A stretch of 64,000 nt of DNA from Nocardia sp. BMG51109 (GCF_000526215.1 NZ_JAFQ01000004.1:7006001-7070000), one strand, 5' to 3'. Positions 41,969 to 50,650 are shown, counted from the first letter of the stretch. Numbers and translations are program-made. The notes: generated by a model from the letters alone, not told the origin.

Positions 41969-42703
41969 ATGAGCGACCCACTGATCGAGGTCTACGCGGA
42001 TACGAACGACCTGGTGACCGCGGCGGCCGCCCGGTTCGTCGCGGTGGTCACCGAGGCGCAGGAGCTGCGCGGGTCGGCGTCGGTGGTACTCACCGGCGGC
42101 GGCACGGGCATCGGGCTGCTGGAGGTGGTGCGCAAGGCGCCCGGCGATATCGACTGGTCGCGGCTGGACGTCTTCTGGGGTGACGAAAGGTTCGTTCCCG
42201 CAGGCGATCCCGAGCGCAACGAGCTACAGGCGCGGCAGGCGCTACTCGATCACGTGGGCGTCGATCCCGCCCGCGTCCATCCGGTGGCCGCCTCCGACGG
42301 CGAGTACCCGGACCCGGTCGAGGCGGCCGCGGAGTATTCGGCGGCCGTGCACGCCCATCTCGCTCAGCACGGCGCCTTCGACCTGCATCTGCTCGGCATG
42401 GGCGGCGAGGGCCACGTGAATTCGCTGTTCCCGCGTACCGATGCGGTCCGCGAGGCGCACGAACTCGTTGTCGCCGTGACGGATTCGCCGAAGCCGCCGC
42501 CGGTGCGCGTCACCTTGACCATCCCGGCCCTGCACCTCACCCGCCACGTGGTGCTCGTGGTCGGCGGCGCCGCCAAGGCCGGGGCCGTCGCGGCCGCCGT
42601 CGCCGGTGCCGACCCGGCCGAGATCCCCGCCGCCGGCGCGCAGGGCAGCGCCACCACCACCTGGCTCCTGGACGAACCGGCCGCCGCCTCCCTCCCCCGC
42701 TGA
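41969..42703 (+). CDS. pgl: 6-phosphogluconolactonase
   Basis: A 244-residue lactonase completing the oxidative branch to 6-phosphogluconate. Motifs VVLTGGGTGIGLL, DVFWGDERFVPAGDPERN, and HLLGMGGEGHVNSLFP are typical of the DevB/SOL family. The start follows GAGGACGAGG. It is last in the tkt operon. Confidence 0.95.
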   Translation: MSDPLIEVYADTNDLVTAAAARFVAVVTEAQELRGSASVVLTGGGTGIGLLEVVRKAPGDIDWSRLDVFWGDERFVPAGDPERNELQARQALLDHVGVDPARVHPVAASDGEYPDPVEAAAEYSAAVHAHLAQHGAFDLHLLGMGGEGHVNSLFPRTDAVREAHELVVAVTDSPKPPPVRVTLTIPALHLTRHVVLVVGGAAKAGAVAAAVAGADPAEIPAAGAQGSATTTWLLDEPAAASLPR

Positions 42704-42862
42704 GCCGGGCGGGCTGAATGGTTTCCGGCGATACCTGTCGCTGCCGGTCGCCGCGTGGACGCCTTCGGAGCAGCCGTTCACCCGGACCCGATGGGCCTCG
42801 GCCTTCGCCGGTTCGTCACCTGACCGGACGGGCGACGGCCCACCGTAGGTAAGGTCGGCGCG

Positions 42863-43372
42863 GTGGAGAACACGATCCGGACATTGCGGTCGGTGCGGCA
42901 CTTCCTTCCCACCGCGGTTTCCCGCACCGCCGTCGAGCGGATCGTCGACGCGGCGCGGTGGACCGGGTCCGCACGCAATCGCCAGCCCTGGCGGCTCGTC
43001 GCGGTCGCCGATCCCGGTGTGCGCGCGGAGCTGTCCCATTTGGGGAACTTCGCCCTCCACCTCGCCGACGCTCCGCTGGTGATCGTCCTGCTGTCGCAGG
43101 ACAACGGTTTCGCCGATACGGAATTCGATATGGGCCGCGTCGCGCAATCGCTCTGCCTCGCCGCCCACGAGCAGGGCCTCGGCACCTGCCTCACCACGTT
43201 TCACCCCGACGACAACGTCCATCGCGCCGCCCGCCTGATCGCCGCCGCACCCGGCTGGCTCCCCCGCCACGCCGTCGCCGTGGGCCACCCGGACACCACC
43301 CGCGCCCTCGCGCCGACGGCAATTCCGCGAGGCCGACTATCGGTCTCCGAACTCCTCACCTGGGTGCCCTGA
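42863..43372 (+). CDS. Nitroreductase-family flavoprotein
   Basis: A 169-residue FMN-dependent nitroreductase-fold protein. The FMN-binding TLRSVRHFLPTAVS (Arg-Ser-x-Arg), WTGSARNRQPWRLVAV and LGTCLTTFHP segments are typical; members reduce quinones, nitro compounds or enones. Specificity is not clear. GTG at 42863 sits seven bases after TAAGGT (42850-42855), so it is probably leaderless and independent of pgl. Confidence 0.88.
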   Translation: MENTIRTLRSVRHFLPTAVSRTAVERIVDAARWTGSARNRQPWRLVAVADPGVRAELSHLGNFALHLADAPLVIVLLSQDNGFADTEFDMGRVAQSLCLAAHEQGLGTCLTTFHPDDNVHRAARLIAAAPGWLPRHAVAVGHPDTTRALAPTAIPRGRLSVSELLTWVP

Positions 43373-43599
43373 CCGAACCATCCCGACGGTTCGCCCGGAC
43401 CGCCCAGCAGTGTGTTCGCCAACCGCCCACCGCGCGAGCCGGACCGGACTCGGCGATTCGAGCCGCAGCGAAGGCGCGTCGCAAAGACGTAACCCCGGCG
43501 ATATGGCGAGGCCAGTGATCGTTCCGGGGTCTTCGCAGCCGAGCGTAATAGGGCACGGCCGGGGCCCCGACGCGCTCGATCGCATGGGCGCGTTGATGC

Positions 43600-44574
43600 C
43601 TAGTCGCCCGTCGACAAGCCCAGCTTGGCAAGGTGGGTGGTCAGGAAGGTGTTCACCGCCTCCGTGCTTTCCAGTTGCACCAGATGACCTGCGCCGGGGA
43701 CCTTTTCGACCGCGCGGAGGTCGGGGACGTGGGCGCGGAGAGTGTCCAAGGGGTCGTGGCCGCTGAAACCCTCCATGTCCGGGTCGTTTTCGCCGTAGAG
43801 GAAATGGGTGGGGACGGCGACCGTGGTGGGCAGGTCGGCGGTCAACTCCCAGTTGCGGTCCAGGGCGCGGTACCAGGTGAGGCCGCCCGTGAAGCCCGTG
43901 CGCTCGAATTCCCTTGCCAGGACGTCGAACTCGCCCTCGCTCAACCCGTTCCACGGCAGCGCGGGCGCGTCTGGAAGCACGTCGAGATATCCGAGGCCCG
44001 GCGGGTTCTTCCAGGTGTCCAGGTAGTGGTAGTCGCCGCTCAGCGCATAGAAGACGCGGGCGAGGAACTCCCGCGGCCGGGCCGCCAGCTCGGCGTCGGC
44101 CACGCCCGGAGTCTGGAAGTACGCCAGATGCAGAAAGTGGCGCTCGGCCGCGCGGACCCAGAACGCCGACGGCGGTTTCGGCGGCCGCGGGACGTACGGA
44201 TTGTTCAGGACGAACACCGCGTCCACCCGCTCGGGCGCCCGCAGCGCCAGCTCCCACACCAGCATCGCGCCGAAGTCCAGGCCGACGAACACCGCGCGTT
44301 CGGCGCCGATATCGTCCAGCAGGCCGAGCAGATCGCCGATCACCGCGCGGTTGGTATGGGCCTCGACCCCGTCCGGCGCCTCGGTCCCGCCGTATCCGCG
44401 CAGGTCGGGGGCGATGGCCCGATAGCCGGCCGCCGCGACGGCCGCCAACTGCCGATGCCAGACGAACCAGCCGTGCGGAAAGCCGTGGCAGAACACCACC
44501 GGGTACCCCTCGCCCTGCTCGGCGACATGCATCCGGATGCCGTTGGTCTCCACGAACCGATGTGTCGGCTCCAC
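43600..44574 (-). CDS. Alpha/beta hydrolase, epoxide hydrolase-like
   Basis: A 324-residue hydrolase. The oxyanion motif is HGFPHGWFVWHRQL. The nucleophile elbow VGLDFGAML carries Asp rather than Ser, typical of epoxide hydrolases and haloalkane dehalogenases, and the catalytic His is in PGAGHLVQ. It probably opens epoxides to diols. GTG at 44574 has GGGAGG five bases ahead. It is divergent from an SDR gene over a KstR-like palindrome, hinting at steroid or lipid catabolism. Confidence 0.88.
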   Translation of the reverse strand: MEPTHRFVETNGIRMHVAEQGEGYPVVFCHGFPHGWFVWHRQLAAVAAAGYRAIAPDLRGYGGTEAPDGVEAHTNRAVIGDLLGLLDDIGAERAVFVGLDFGAMLVWELALRAPERVDAVFVLNNPYVPRPPKPPSAFWVRAAERHFLHLAYFQTPGVADAELAARPREFLARVFYALSGDYHYLDTWKNPPGLGYLDVLPDAPALPWNGLSEGEFDVLAREFERTGFTGGLTWYRALDRNWELTADLPTTVAVPTHFLYGENDPDMEGFSGHDPLDTLRAHVPDLRAVEKVPGAGHLVQLESTEAVNTFLTTHLAKLGLSTGD

Positions 44575-44590
44575 TTCGCCTCCCAAGGAC

Positions 44591-44604
44591 TAGAACGTGT
44601 TCTT
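44591..44604. promoter_or_regulatory. KstR-like operator between hydrolase and SDR
   Basis: TAGAACGTGTTCTT fits the mycobacterial/rhodococcal KstR consensus TNNAACNNGTTNNA except for the last base. It lies between the two divergent starts (44574 and 44629), upstream of a TAGTGT -10 box (44614-44619). KstR represses cholesterol catabolic genes in related bacteria; other TetR regulators use similar sites. Confidence 0.6.
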
Positions 44605-44628
44605 ATTTCACGGTAGTGTCCCGGAGTC

Positions 44629-45468
44629 GTGAACGGAATACTCACCGGCCGGGTCGCCGTGGTTACCGGCGCCAGCCGCGGCATCGGCAAGGGCATCGCA
44701 CTGGAGCTCGGCGCGGCGGGCGCGACGGTCTACGTCACGGGCCGCTCCGCCACGCCGGGCAAGCTACCGGGCTCGGTCACCGAGACGGCGGCGGAGATCG
44801 GCGCACTCGGCGGCACGGGCGTACCCGTCGTGTGCGACCACCGCGACGACACCGCGGTGGCCGAGCTGTTCACCAAGGTCCGCGCCGACCACGGGCGGCT
44901 CGACGTTCTGGTGAACAACGTCTACAACGCCCCGGCCTCGTCGCGCTGGCTGGGTAAGCCGTTCTGGGAGGTGCCGCCGAGAGCCTGGGACGAGAGCTTC
45001 GACATCGGCGTCCGATCCCACTACGTCGCAAGCCATTACGCCGCCCCGTTGCTGATCGACAGCGGCGGGCTCATCGTCGGCGTCTCCTCCCCCGGCGCCG
45101 AGCACTACACCCACAACGCGACCTACGGCGTCGCCAAGGCCGCGGTCGACCGCCTCACCGCCGATATGGCCCACGACCTCGCCGACACCGGCGTCACGGC
45201 GGTGTCGATCTGGCCCGGCATCGTGAACACCGAACTGCTGCAGATGGTTCCGCCCGACGCCGACGGCCGCCGCCTGGTCACGCTGCCCGGCGAGGGCACC
45301 TTCGACCTCAACGAGGCGGAGTCCCCGCGTTTCCCGGGCCGTGCCGTCGTCGCTCTGGCGGCCGATGACGACCGCCGCGCTCGCACCGGAAAAGCCTGGC
45401 GCGTAGCGGATCTCGCCGACCACTACGGGTTCACCGACATCGACGGCCGGATTCCGCGAGTCGGCTGA
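44629..45468 (+). CDS. Short-chain dehydrogenase/reductase (DHRS1-like)
   Basis: A 279-residue classical SDR. It has the cofactor motif VVTGASRGIGKGIALEL and LVNNVYN. The active-site Tyr/Lys lie in NATYGVAKAAVDR, with Ser in VGVSSPGAEHY. The overall pattern resembles DHRS1-type proteins. The substrate is unknown, but the shared KstR-like operator with the epoxide hydrolase suggests steroid or lipid turnover. GTG at 44629 is probably leaderless. Confidence 0.9.
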   Translation: MNGILTGRVAVVTGASRGIGKGIALELGAAGATVYVTGRSATPGKLPGSVTETAAEIGALGGTGVPVVCDHRDDTAVAELFTKVRADHGRLDVLVNNVYNAPASSRWLGKPFWEVPPRAWDESFDIGVRSHYVASHYAAPLLIDSGGLIVGVSSPGAEHYTHNATYGVAKAAVDRLTADMAHDLADTGVTAVSIWPGIVNTELLQMVPPDADGRRLVTLPGEGTFDLNEAESPRFPGRAVVALAADDDRRARTGKAWRVADLADHYGFTDIDGRIPRVG

Positions 45469-45648
45469 ACCACGGCCGCCGCGACGCACCCGCGTTCGCC
45501 GGCGTCCAGGCCCGAGCGGCCGAATTCGGTCCGATCGCGGTCGGTGCCGGGGCGGCTCACCACAGCCGTGCGGTGCACGGCGGTCCGGCCGACGACCCTA
45601 CGCGGAACGGCCGGCCACCTCTGCCGCACGCCGCCGCCCGAGCCGTGG

Positions 45649-46293
45649 ATGCTCCTCGGCCCGGCGATAGTCGCCGTCGTCACCAATTCCTTCCTCGATC
45701 GTTCCGCGGCGCGATATCCGCCGACCCCTTTCGGTTTCGCCGCGAGGGGCGGCGATCCGCGCACGTATTCGGTCTGGCACTTCGACCCGGTCGCCGCCGT
45801 CCTCGACCTGTGCGTCCTGGATCACGGCGACGGCCCCGGCGCCCGCTGGGGTTGCGCGGCCACCGTCGGTGATCAGGTCCGATTCCGCGGTCCGACAGGC
45901 TCTTTCACGGTGCGCGACGAGGCGCCCTATCACCTGTTCGCCGGCGAGGACACCGCCGCGGTCGCCTTCGGGGCCATGTTGCGCGCCCTGCCGCGGAGTG
46001 AGCCGGTATACGGAGCCGTCGAAACCGCCACGGCGGCAGACCGTCTCCCGCTCCCCCGCGCCCGCGAGTTGGTCCACCCGCTGCGCGGCGACGCATCCGC
46101 GGCGTTCTCGCAGATACTCCTCGACGCGGTCCGCGGACTCGAGCTGCCCGCCACCCCCGGCCTCGCCTACCTCGCCGGAGAAGCCCGCACCATCCAGCTC
46201 GTCCGCCGCCACCTGATCCAGGAACGCGGCTGGCCGCGCCGATCGGTGCTGACCAAGCCGTTCTGGACACCCGGCAAGAAGGGGCTCGAGTAG
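45649..46293 (+). CDS. Short siderophore-interacting protein (ViuB-like ferric reductase)
   Basis: A 214-residue flavoprotein of the SIP/ViuB family, which reduces ferric siderophores in the cytosol. It has the FAD-binding RTYSVWHFDP and the NAD(P)H-domain HLFAGEDTAAVAFGAML. The C-terminal block is LAYLAGEARTIQLVRRHLIQ. The N-terminal barrel is shorter than usual (about 45 residues missing) from this start, and the upstream frame does not supply it. It may be truncated or naturally short. It lies about 3.4 kb from the metallophore-like operon. Confidence 0.75.
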   Translation: MLLGPAIVAVVTNSFLDRSAARYPPTPFGFAARGGDPRTYSVWHFDPVAAVLDLCVLDHGDGPGARWGCAATVGDQVRFRGPTGSFTVRDEAPYHLFAGEDTAAVAFGAMLRALPRSEPVYGAVETATAADRLPLPRARELVHPLRGDASAAFSQILLDAVRGLELPATPGLAYLAGEARTIQLVRRHLIQERGWPRRSVLTKPFWTPGKKGLE

Positions 46294-46342
46294 TCCCCGG
46301 CCCGCGACAGCGGCCGCCCGGACGCCGTGGAAAGCTGCTGCC

Positions 46343-47263
46343 ATGGCAGTCGACGAGCCGTTCCTCGCACCGAATATCGGCAGGCCCGCCGAGAAGGTCG
46401 GATACTTCCCGGACCGGGACGCCTTCGACCGCTTCGCCGCCGCCTACCTCGACGGCCTGGCCGCACTTCCCGAACCCGATGAAACGGCCGCGGTGACAAC
46501 GACATTCGGGCCGGTCCGCGGTTACCGTTTCGGTGACGGCGACGGCATTCCGCTGGTCCTGCTGTCCGGGCGGCAGGCCTCCACCCCGATGTGGCGGGCG
46601 AACCTGCCGGGGCTCCGCGCGCACCGCACCGTCTGGTCGATAGACAGCATCGGGGAACCCGGAGCGAGCAGTCAGCACCGCCCTCTGACCGGCGCCGCCG
46701 ATCAGGCGACGTGGGTGGCCGAGGCGCTCGCCGGGCTCGGGATCGAGCGCGCGCATCTGCTGGGCGTCAGCATCGGCGGCTGGCTGGCCACCCAGGTCGC
46801 CCTCCGCCGCCCCGAATGCGCGGCATCGGTGACGCTGCTGGATCCGGCGAACACCTTCGCGCCGTTGACCTGGAAGATGATCGTCGTCTCGCTGGGCAGC
46901 GTGATTCCGGGCATGCCGACGGCCATCCGGCACCGGCTGCTCGGCTGGATCTCCGGCGGCGTCCGCAGCAGCGATGCGCTGCCCGAAGGCCGCCTGATCG
47001 CCTCGGCGATGCGCGACTTCAGCTCCGCGCAGCCGATGCCGGCCCGGCCGACCGCGGCCGAACTGTCCGGGATCACCGTCCCGATGCTCGCCGTCCTCGC
47101 CGGCCGCAGCATCGTGCACGACGCCGCCCGCGCGGCCGAGACCGCCCGCACGGTTCCGGGGGCACGCGTAGAGCTGTGGCCGGACGCCTCACACGCCGTC
47201 AATGGCGAATTCCCGGATCGAATCGCCGAGTGTTTCACCGACTTCGCCGCGGCGATCGGATAG
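46343..47263 (+). CDS. Alpha/beta hydrolase, serine type
   Basis: A 306-residue hydrolase with the nucleophile elbow LLGVSIGGWLA (GxSxG), acid around MLAVLAGRSIVHD and catalytic His in WPDASHAVNG. The oxyanion strand is LVLLSGRQAST. The substrate is unknown: esterase, lactonase or C-C hydrolase. GGAAAG lies upstream of the ATG, which itself sits in the palindrome CTGCCATGGCAG. It is 49 bases after the siderophore-interacting gene and may be cotranscribed. Confidence 0.85.
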   Translation: MAVDEPFLAPNIGRPAEKVGYFPDRDAFDRFAAAYLDGLAALPEPDETAAVTTTFGPVRGYRFGDGDGIPLVLLSGRQASTPMWRANLPGLRAHRTVWSIDSIGEPGASSQHRPLTGAADQATWVAEALAGLGIERAHLLGVSIGGWLATQVALRRPECAASVTLLDPANTFAPLTWKMIVVSLGSVIPGMPTAIRHRLLGWISGGVRSSDALPEGRLIASAMRDFSSAQPMPARPTAAELSGITVPMLAVLAGRSIVHDAARAAETARTVPGARVELWPDASHAVNGEFPDRIAECFTDFAAAIG

Positions 47264-47369
47264 CGCCCTCGGGCGCCACCCGGGATGCGACCGACCCACG
47301 CCCATCCCTCGGCGTTGTGCCGTCTCTCGGTGTTGTGTCTCAGTGTTGTGGTGGCCCGCCCGGAGGTCG

Positions 47370-47391
47370 CCGGACCGTGTCACCGGTCCGG
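47370..47391. terminator. Hairpin between convergent hydrolase and secG
   Basis: CCGGACC and GGTCCGG form a perfect 7-base-pair stem around an 8-base loop, just after the secG stop and in the convergent gap. Confidence 0.5.
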
Positions 47392-47417
47392 CGATAGCCG
47401 TGTCACCGGTCAGGCGA
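47377..47417. repeat. 23-bp-period duplication across the secG stop codon
   Basis: GTGTCACCGGTCCGGCGA (47377-47394) and GTGTCACCGGTCAGGCGA (47400-47417) differ by one base and repeat with a period of 23. The second copy contains the secG stop (47410-47412). Just left lie three degenerate copies of CTCGGTGTTGTG (47308-47350). Confidence 0.85.
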
Positions 47418-47643
47418 ACTTGATCTCGAAGCCGATGCCGAGGATGGAGATCAGCCAGACGACGCCGATGAAGATGGTGATGCGATCGAGGTTCTTCTCC
47501 ACGACGGTGGAGCCGGACAGGCTCGACTGCACGCCGCCGCCGAACAGGCTGGACAGGCCTCCACCCTTCGCTCGATGCAGCAGCACCAGCAGCACCAGCA
47601 GGATGCTGGTGATGATCAGGAGGATATCCAGGAACATGCGCAT
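47410..47643 (-). CDS. secG: Preprotein translocase subunit SecG
   Basis: A 77-residue SecG with two transmembrane helices (DILLIITSILLVLLVLLH and ITIFIGVVWLISILGIGF) and the conserved cytosolic loop GGGLSSLFGGGVQSSLSGS. It assists SecYE in export. ATG at 47643 lies seven bases after TAAACT, so it is probably leaderless. In relatives it lies near tpiA; here 13 kb of other genes separates them. Confidence 0.95.
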   Translation of the reverse strand: MRMFLDILLIITSILLVLLVLLHRAKGGGLSSLFGGGVQSSLSGSTVVEKNLDRITIFIGVVWLISILGIGFEIKFA

Positions 47644-47689
47644 GCCGGACAGTTTATGCGGTCGCTCCGGCAGCACCTGCCTGGGGTGA

Positions 47690-49300
47690 TCAGCCGCGCC
47701 GCCACCCCCGCACCGGCTGCACGGCCACCAGATGCCGGGTCTGGATCTCCCCCACCGTGTACCGCTCGAGCCGCTGCTCGGCGAGCCGGTCCTGGGCGGT
47801 CAGCCGCACCTGGTGCTGGCGCATATGCTCCTGCCAGGACCGCACGACGAACGCCTCGGTATAGCGGTCGGCCACGCTCACGTCCCGGTACAGCCGCCAT
47901 TCCATCGCCCCCGTCCGCTGCCGGGAGCGTCCGACCCGCGCCATCGCGGCGGAGAACTCCGCGGCCGTCTCCTCCGGAACGTGGTAGGTGACCAGGACCA
48001 GCACCGGTCCGTCGTCGGCGGCCGGTTCGAAGTCCAGCACCGGCTCGGGCCAGTACGCGGTCGGCGTGGTGTCCAGGGTGGCGACCCGGACCGGCAGCCA
48101 CAGCGTGCTCACCGCGCACAGGCCGAGCAGCGCGGCGGCCGCGATCATCGCCGTCTCGGTTCCGTACGCGCCGGCGACCAGTCCCCAGGCCAGCGAACCG
48201 AGCGCCTGCCCGCCCATGAACACCAGCTGATACACCGACATCCCGCGCGCCCGCACCCACGACGACAGCAGTAGCTGCATGGTCGCGTTCAGCGTCGACA
48301 TCGACGTCATCCACGCGAATCCGCCGCCGATCAGGCCCACCAGCACGATCGCGGTATTCGGCACCGTCGCGGCGAGCACGGTCGACACGCCGAACAGGGC
48401 CGCGGCCGACGCCAGCCCGTGCGTCGGGCTCAGCCTGCGCCGCAGCCGCGACAGCTGGGTGGCGCCCAGCACCGCGCCGGCGCCGAGCGCGCCCAGCAGC
48501 AGGCCGTAGCCGGACGATTCCAGGTGCAGCCGGTCGTGCGCGATCACCGGCAGCAGCGCCCACAGCGCGCTGGCCGGCGCGATGAACAGGATCGAACGCA
48601 ACAGCACCCGCCGGATCGCGGGCGCGGCGCGGATGAACCGCAGTCCGGCCGCCAGCGCCGCGATCGGCCGTTCGGCGGGCAGGTCCTGTTCCTCGGCCGG
48701 GCGCCGCCACCGGAACAGCACCGCCACGATGCCGACGAACGAGACCGCGTTGAGCCCGAACACCAGTGTGGGACCGGCCAGCGACACCAGGGCGCCGGCG
48801 ATCGCCGGCCCGACCGCGCGCCCGACATTGAAACCCATGCTGCCCAGCGCGGCCGCCGCCGGAATCTGATTGCGCGGCACCAGCTCCGGCTGGATCGCCT
48901 GCCAGGCCGGGGCGGTGAGCGCCTGCCCGACGCCGAGCACGAACAGCAGCGTCAGCAGCGCCGGCGGGGTGATCTGCCCGGTCGCCGTCACGACGGTCAG
49001 CGCCGTCGCCACGAGCGCCATGGCCGCCTGCGCCCCGATCAGCAGCCGCCGGCGATCCAGCAGATCGGCCAGCACACCCGACGGCACCGCCAGCAACATC
49101 ACCGGCAACGTGGTCGCGGTCTGCACCAGCGACACCAGCGTGGCCGCGTGCGGATCGCCGACCAGCAGCCACTGCGCGCCGACCGTCTGCATCCAGGTAC
49201 CGAGATTCGACACCAGCTGCGCGATCCACAACGCGCGGTAGATCCGGGACGCCAGCGGCGCCCAGGTGGAGACGGGCGAATCGGCACCGGTAGCGGTCAC
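47690..49300 (-). CDS. MFS exporter (EntS/MFS_3 type) with C-terminal ABM-like domain
   Basis: A 536-residue protein: about twelve helices of the MFS_3 (enterobactin exporter EntS) group, with the GVLADLLDRRRLLIGAQ loop between helices 2 and 3. A cytosolic tail of about 110 residues (VTYHVPEETAAEFSAAMARV, WRLYRDVSVADRYTEAFVV) resembles the ferredoxin-like antibiotic-biosynthesis monooxygenase fold. EntS relatives export siderophores. It faces the SbnB/SbnA operon across a metal-box promoter region, so it is a candidate exporter for that product. GTG at 49300 lies eight bases after TAAACT. Confidence 0.87.
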   Translation of the reverse strand: MTATGADSPVSTWAPLASRIYRALWIAQLVSNLGTWMQTVGAQWLLVGDPHAATLVSLVQTATTLPVMLLAVPSGVLADLLDRRRLLIGAQAAMALVATALTVVTATGQITPPALLTLLFVLGVGQALTAPAWQAIQPELVPRNQIPAAAALGSMGFNVGRAVGPAIAGALVSLAGPTLVFGLNAVSFVGIVAVLFRWRRPAEEQDLPAERPIAALAAGLRFIRAAPAIRRVLLRSILFIAPASALWALLPVIAHDRLHLESSGYGLLLGALGAGAVLGATQLSRLRRRLSPTHGLASAAALFGVSTVLAATVPNTAIVLVGLIGGGFAWMTSMSTLNATMQLLLSSWVRARGMSVYQLVFMGGQALGSLAWGLVAGAYGTETAMIAAAALLGLCAVSTLWLPVRVATLDTTPTAYWPEPVLDFEPAADDGPVLVLVTYHVPEETAAEFSAAMARVGRSRQRTGAMEWRLYRDVSVADRYTEAFVVRSWQEHMRQHQVRLTAQDRLAEQRLERYTVGEIQTRHLVAVQPVRGWRRG

Positions 49301-49405
49301 GAAGTCCCAGTTTATCCGGAGCGAATCGGACCCGGCCCCGCTCCGGGCGGTTCACCCGGAGCCGACTCCGGACAAACGGTGTCACTTGTCACAGGACTCA
49401 GACTA

Positions 49406-49433
49406 TTGACAATCATTACCATTAACCTACTGT
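49406..49433 (+). promoter_or_regulatory. Fur/Zur-like metal box over a TTGACA promoter
   Basis: TTGACAATCATTACCATTAA (49406-49425) has the central AATCATTA / TAATGGTAATGATT pattern of Fur-family boxes: read in reverse it matches 14 of 18 positions of the classical Fur consensus, and it also resembles actinobacterial Zur sites. Its first six bases are a perfect -35, and TACTGT (49428-49433) follows at 16 bases as -10. Metal-dependent repression of the rightward operon is the natural reading; iron versus zinc cannot be told. Confidence 0.6.
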
Positions 49434-49439
49434 GTCCTC

Positions 49440-49541
49440 ATGGGCACGCTGCGGATCGGAATGCTGTTCGCCGCACCATCCTTCGCCGGCGTTGTGGTGA
49501 GCCGACCTGCGCCACAACCTGATTCACGCGCGGCACCCTGA
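49440..49541 (+). CDS. 33-residue leaderless small ORF at the metal-box promoter
   Basis: An ATG six bases after the TACTGT box opens a frame encoding MGTLRIGMLFAAPSFAGVVV and a 13-residue polar tail. The spacing is exactly that of a leaderless start. The product has one short hydrophobic stretch. It could be a leader peptide affecting expression of the operon starting at 49673, or chance. Confidence 0.35.
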   Translation: MGTLRIGMLFAAPSFAGVVVSRPAPQPDSRAAP

Positions 49542-49672
49542 ACTCTCCACCGGCCCCGTTCTCGCCGCACCCGGCGATACCGGCCGGACTCCCGTGCGAC
49601 GGAACGCCGATCGACCCACGCCGGACACACCGGCCTGCGACCGCACATCCCCCCACCGACCGAGGAGACCGG

Positions 49673-50650
49673 ATGAAACCCACGCTGCACGTCCTGACCC
49701 GCACCGATCTGGCCGACGTCGACATCACGCCCGGCGAGATCATCGCGCTGGTCGAGGACGGCTATCGGGCCTTCGCCCAGGGTGATTCGCGCTGCCCGAC
49801 CAAGCTGATGATGCCGATCCCGGTCGAGGAGCGCGACGCGGTGTCCTATTCCATGCTCGGCTACGACGGATCGCTGCAGCAGGTCGGGTTCAAGACCTCC
49901 TACCGGCAAGGAAACGACAGCGCCGAAAAGTACTACACGACAATCAGTTTGTACGACGACACGACCGGTCTGCCGTTCGCGTTCATGGACTGCCAGCGGG
50001 TCGGCGCGTCCCGCACGCCCGCGACCACCGCCCTCATCGCCAAGTACTGCGCCCGGCCGGGCGCCACCAGCGCCCTGATGATCGGCACCGGCGTGCAGGG
50101 CCGATATACGCTGCCGTACCTGCTGACGGTGCTGCCGGATCTGCGGCGGCTGCGGTTGTACGGCACCCACCCCGACGGGATCGCCGACACGAAGGCCGTA
50201 CTCGCGCGCTACTTTCCGGACCGGGAGCTGGAGCTGGTCGACGATGTCCCGGCCGCGGCCGCCGACTCCGATATCGTCGTCGCCGCCTCCGGCCGCGCCG
50301 CGCATCCCCCGGTGCAGACCGCGTGGCTGCGGCCCGGCGGGCTGCTGATCTCGGTCGCCAGCAAGGGCGTGGCGACCGGCGCACTGCGCGACGCCGATTA
50401 CGCGATCGCCACCAGCACCGGCCAGCTCGGCGTGACCGGCACCCGGCTCGCGGGCCCGGACGGCGCGGTCGAGATCCACGCCGAGCTGCCCGATATCGTG
50501 GCCGGGCGCGCGCCCGGGCGCCACACCCCGCGCGACCGGGTCTTCGCGTTCTCCAGCGGCATGATCATCACCGACATCCCGGTGGCGCACGCGCTGGCCA
50601 CCCGCGCGGTCGCGGCCGGGCGCGGGCGCGAGGTGTCGCTGTGGGCATGA
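49673..50650 (+). CDS. SbnB-like N-(2-amino-2-carboxyethyl)-glutamate dehydrogenase / ornithine cyclodeaminase family
   Basis: A 325-residue NAD-dependent enzyme of the ornithine cyclodeaminase/mu-crystallin family. It has a Rossmann motif MIGTGVQGRYTLPYLL, a GFKTSYRQGN active-site region and the C-terminal SSGMIITDIPVAHAL. In staphyloferrin B synthesis SbnB oxidises the amino-acid adduct made by SbnA, releasing 2-oxoglutarate and L-2,3-diaminopropionate. An SbnA partner lies in the same operon, which favours this role over ornithine cyclodeaminase. GAGGAG precedes the ATG, and the stop overlaps the next start (ATGA). Confidence 0.85.
   Translation: MKPTLHVLTRTDLADVDITPGEIIALVEDGYRAFAQGDSRCPTKLMMPIPVEERDAVSYSMLGYDGSLQQVGFKTSYRQGNDSAEKYYTTISLYDDTTGLPFAFMDCQRVGASRTPATTALIAKYCARPGATSALMIGTGVQGRYTLPYLLTVLPDLRRLRLYGTHPDGIADTKAVLARYFPDRELELVDDVPAAAADSDIVVAASGRAAHPPVQTAWLRPGGLLISVASKGVATGALRDADYAIATSTGQLGVTGTRLAGPDGAVEIHAELPDIVAGRAPGRHTPRDRVFAFSSGMIITDIPVAHALATRAVAAGRGREVSLWA

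Noticed and set aside
46338..46349. CTGCCATGGCAG palindrome at a hydrolase start codon
   Set aside because: It is short, contains the ATG itself and is probably fortuitous rather than an operator.
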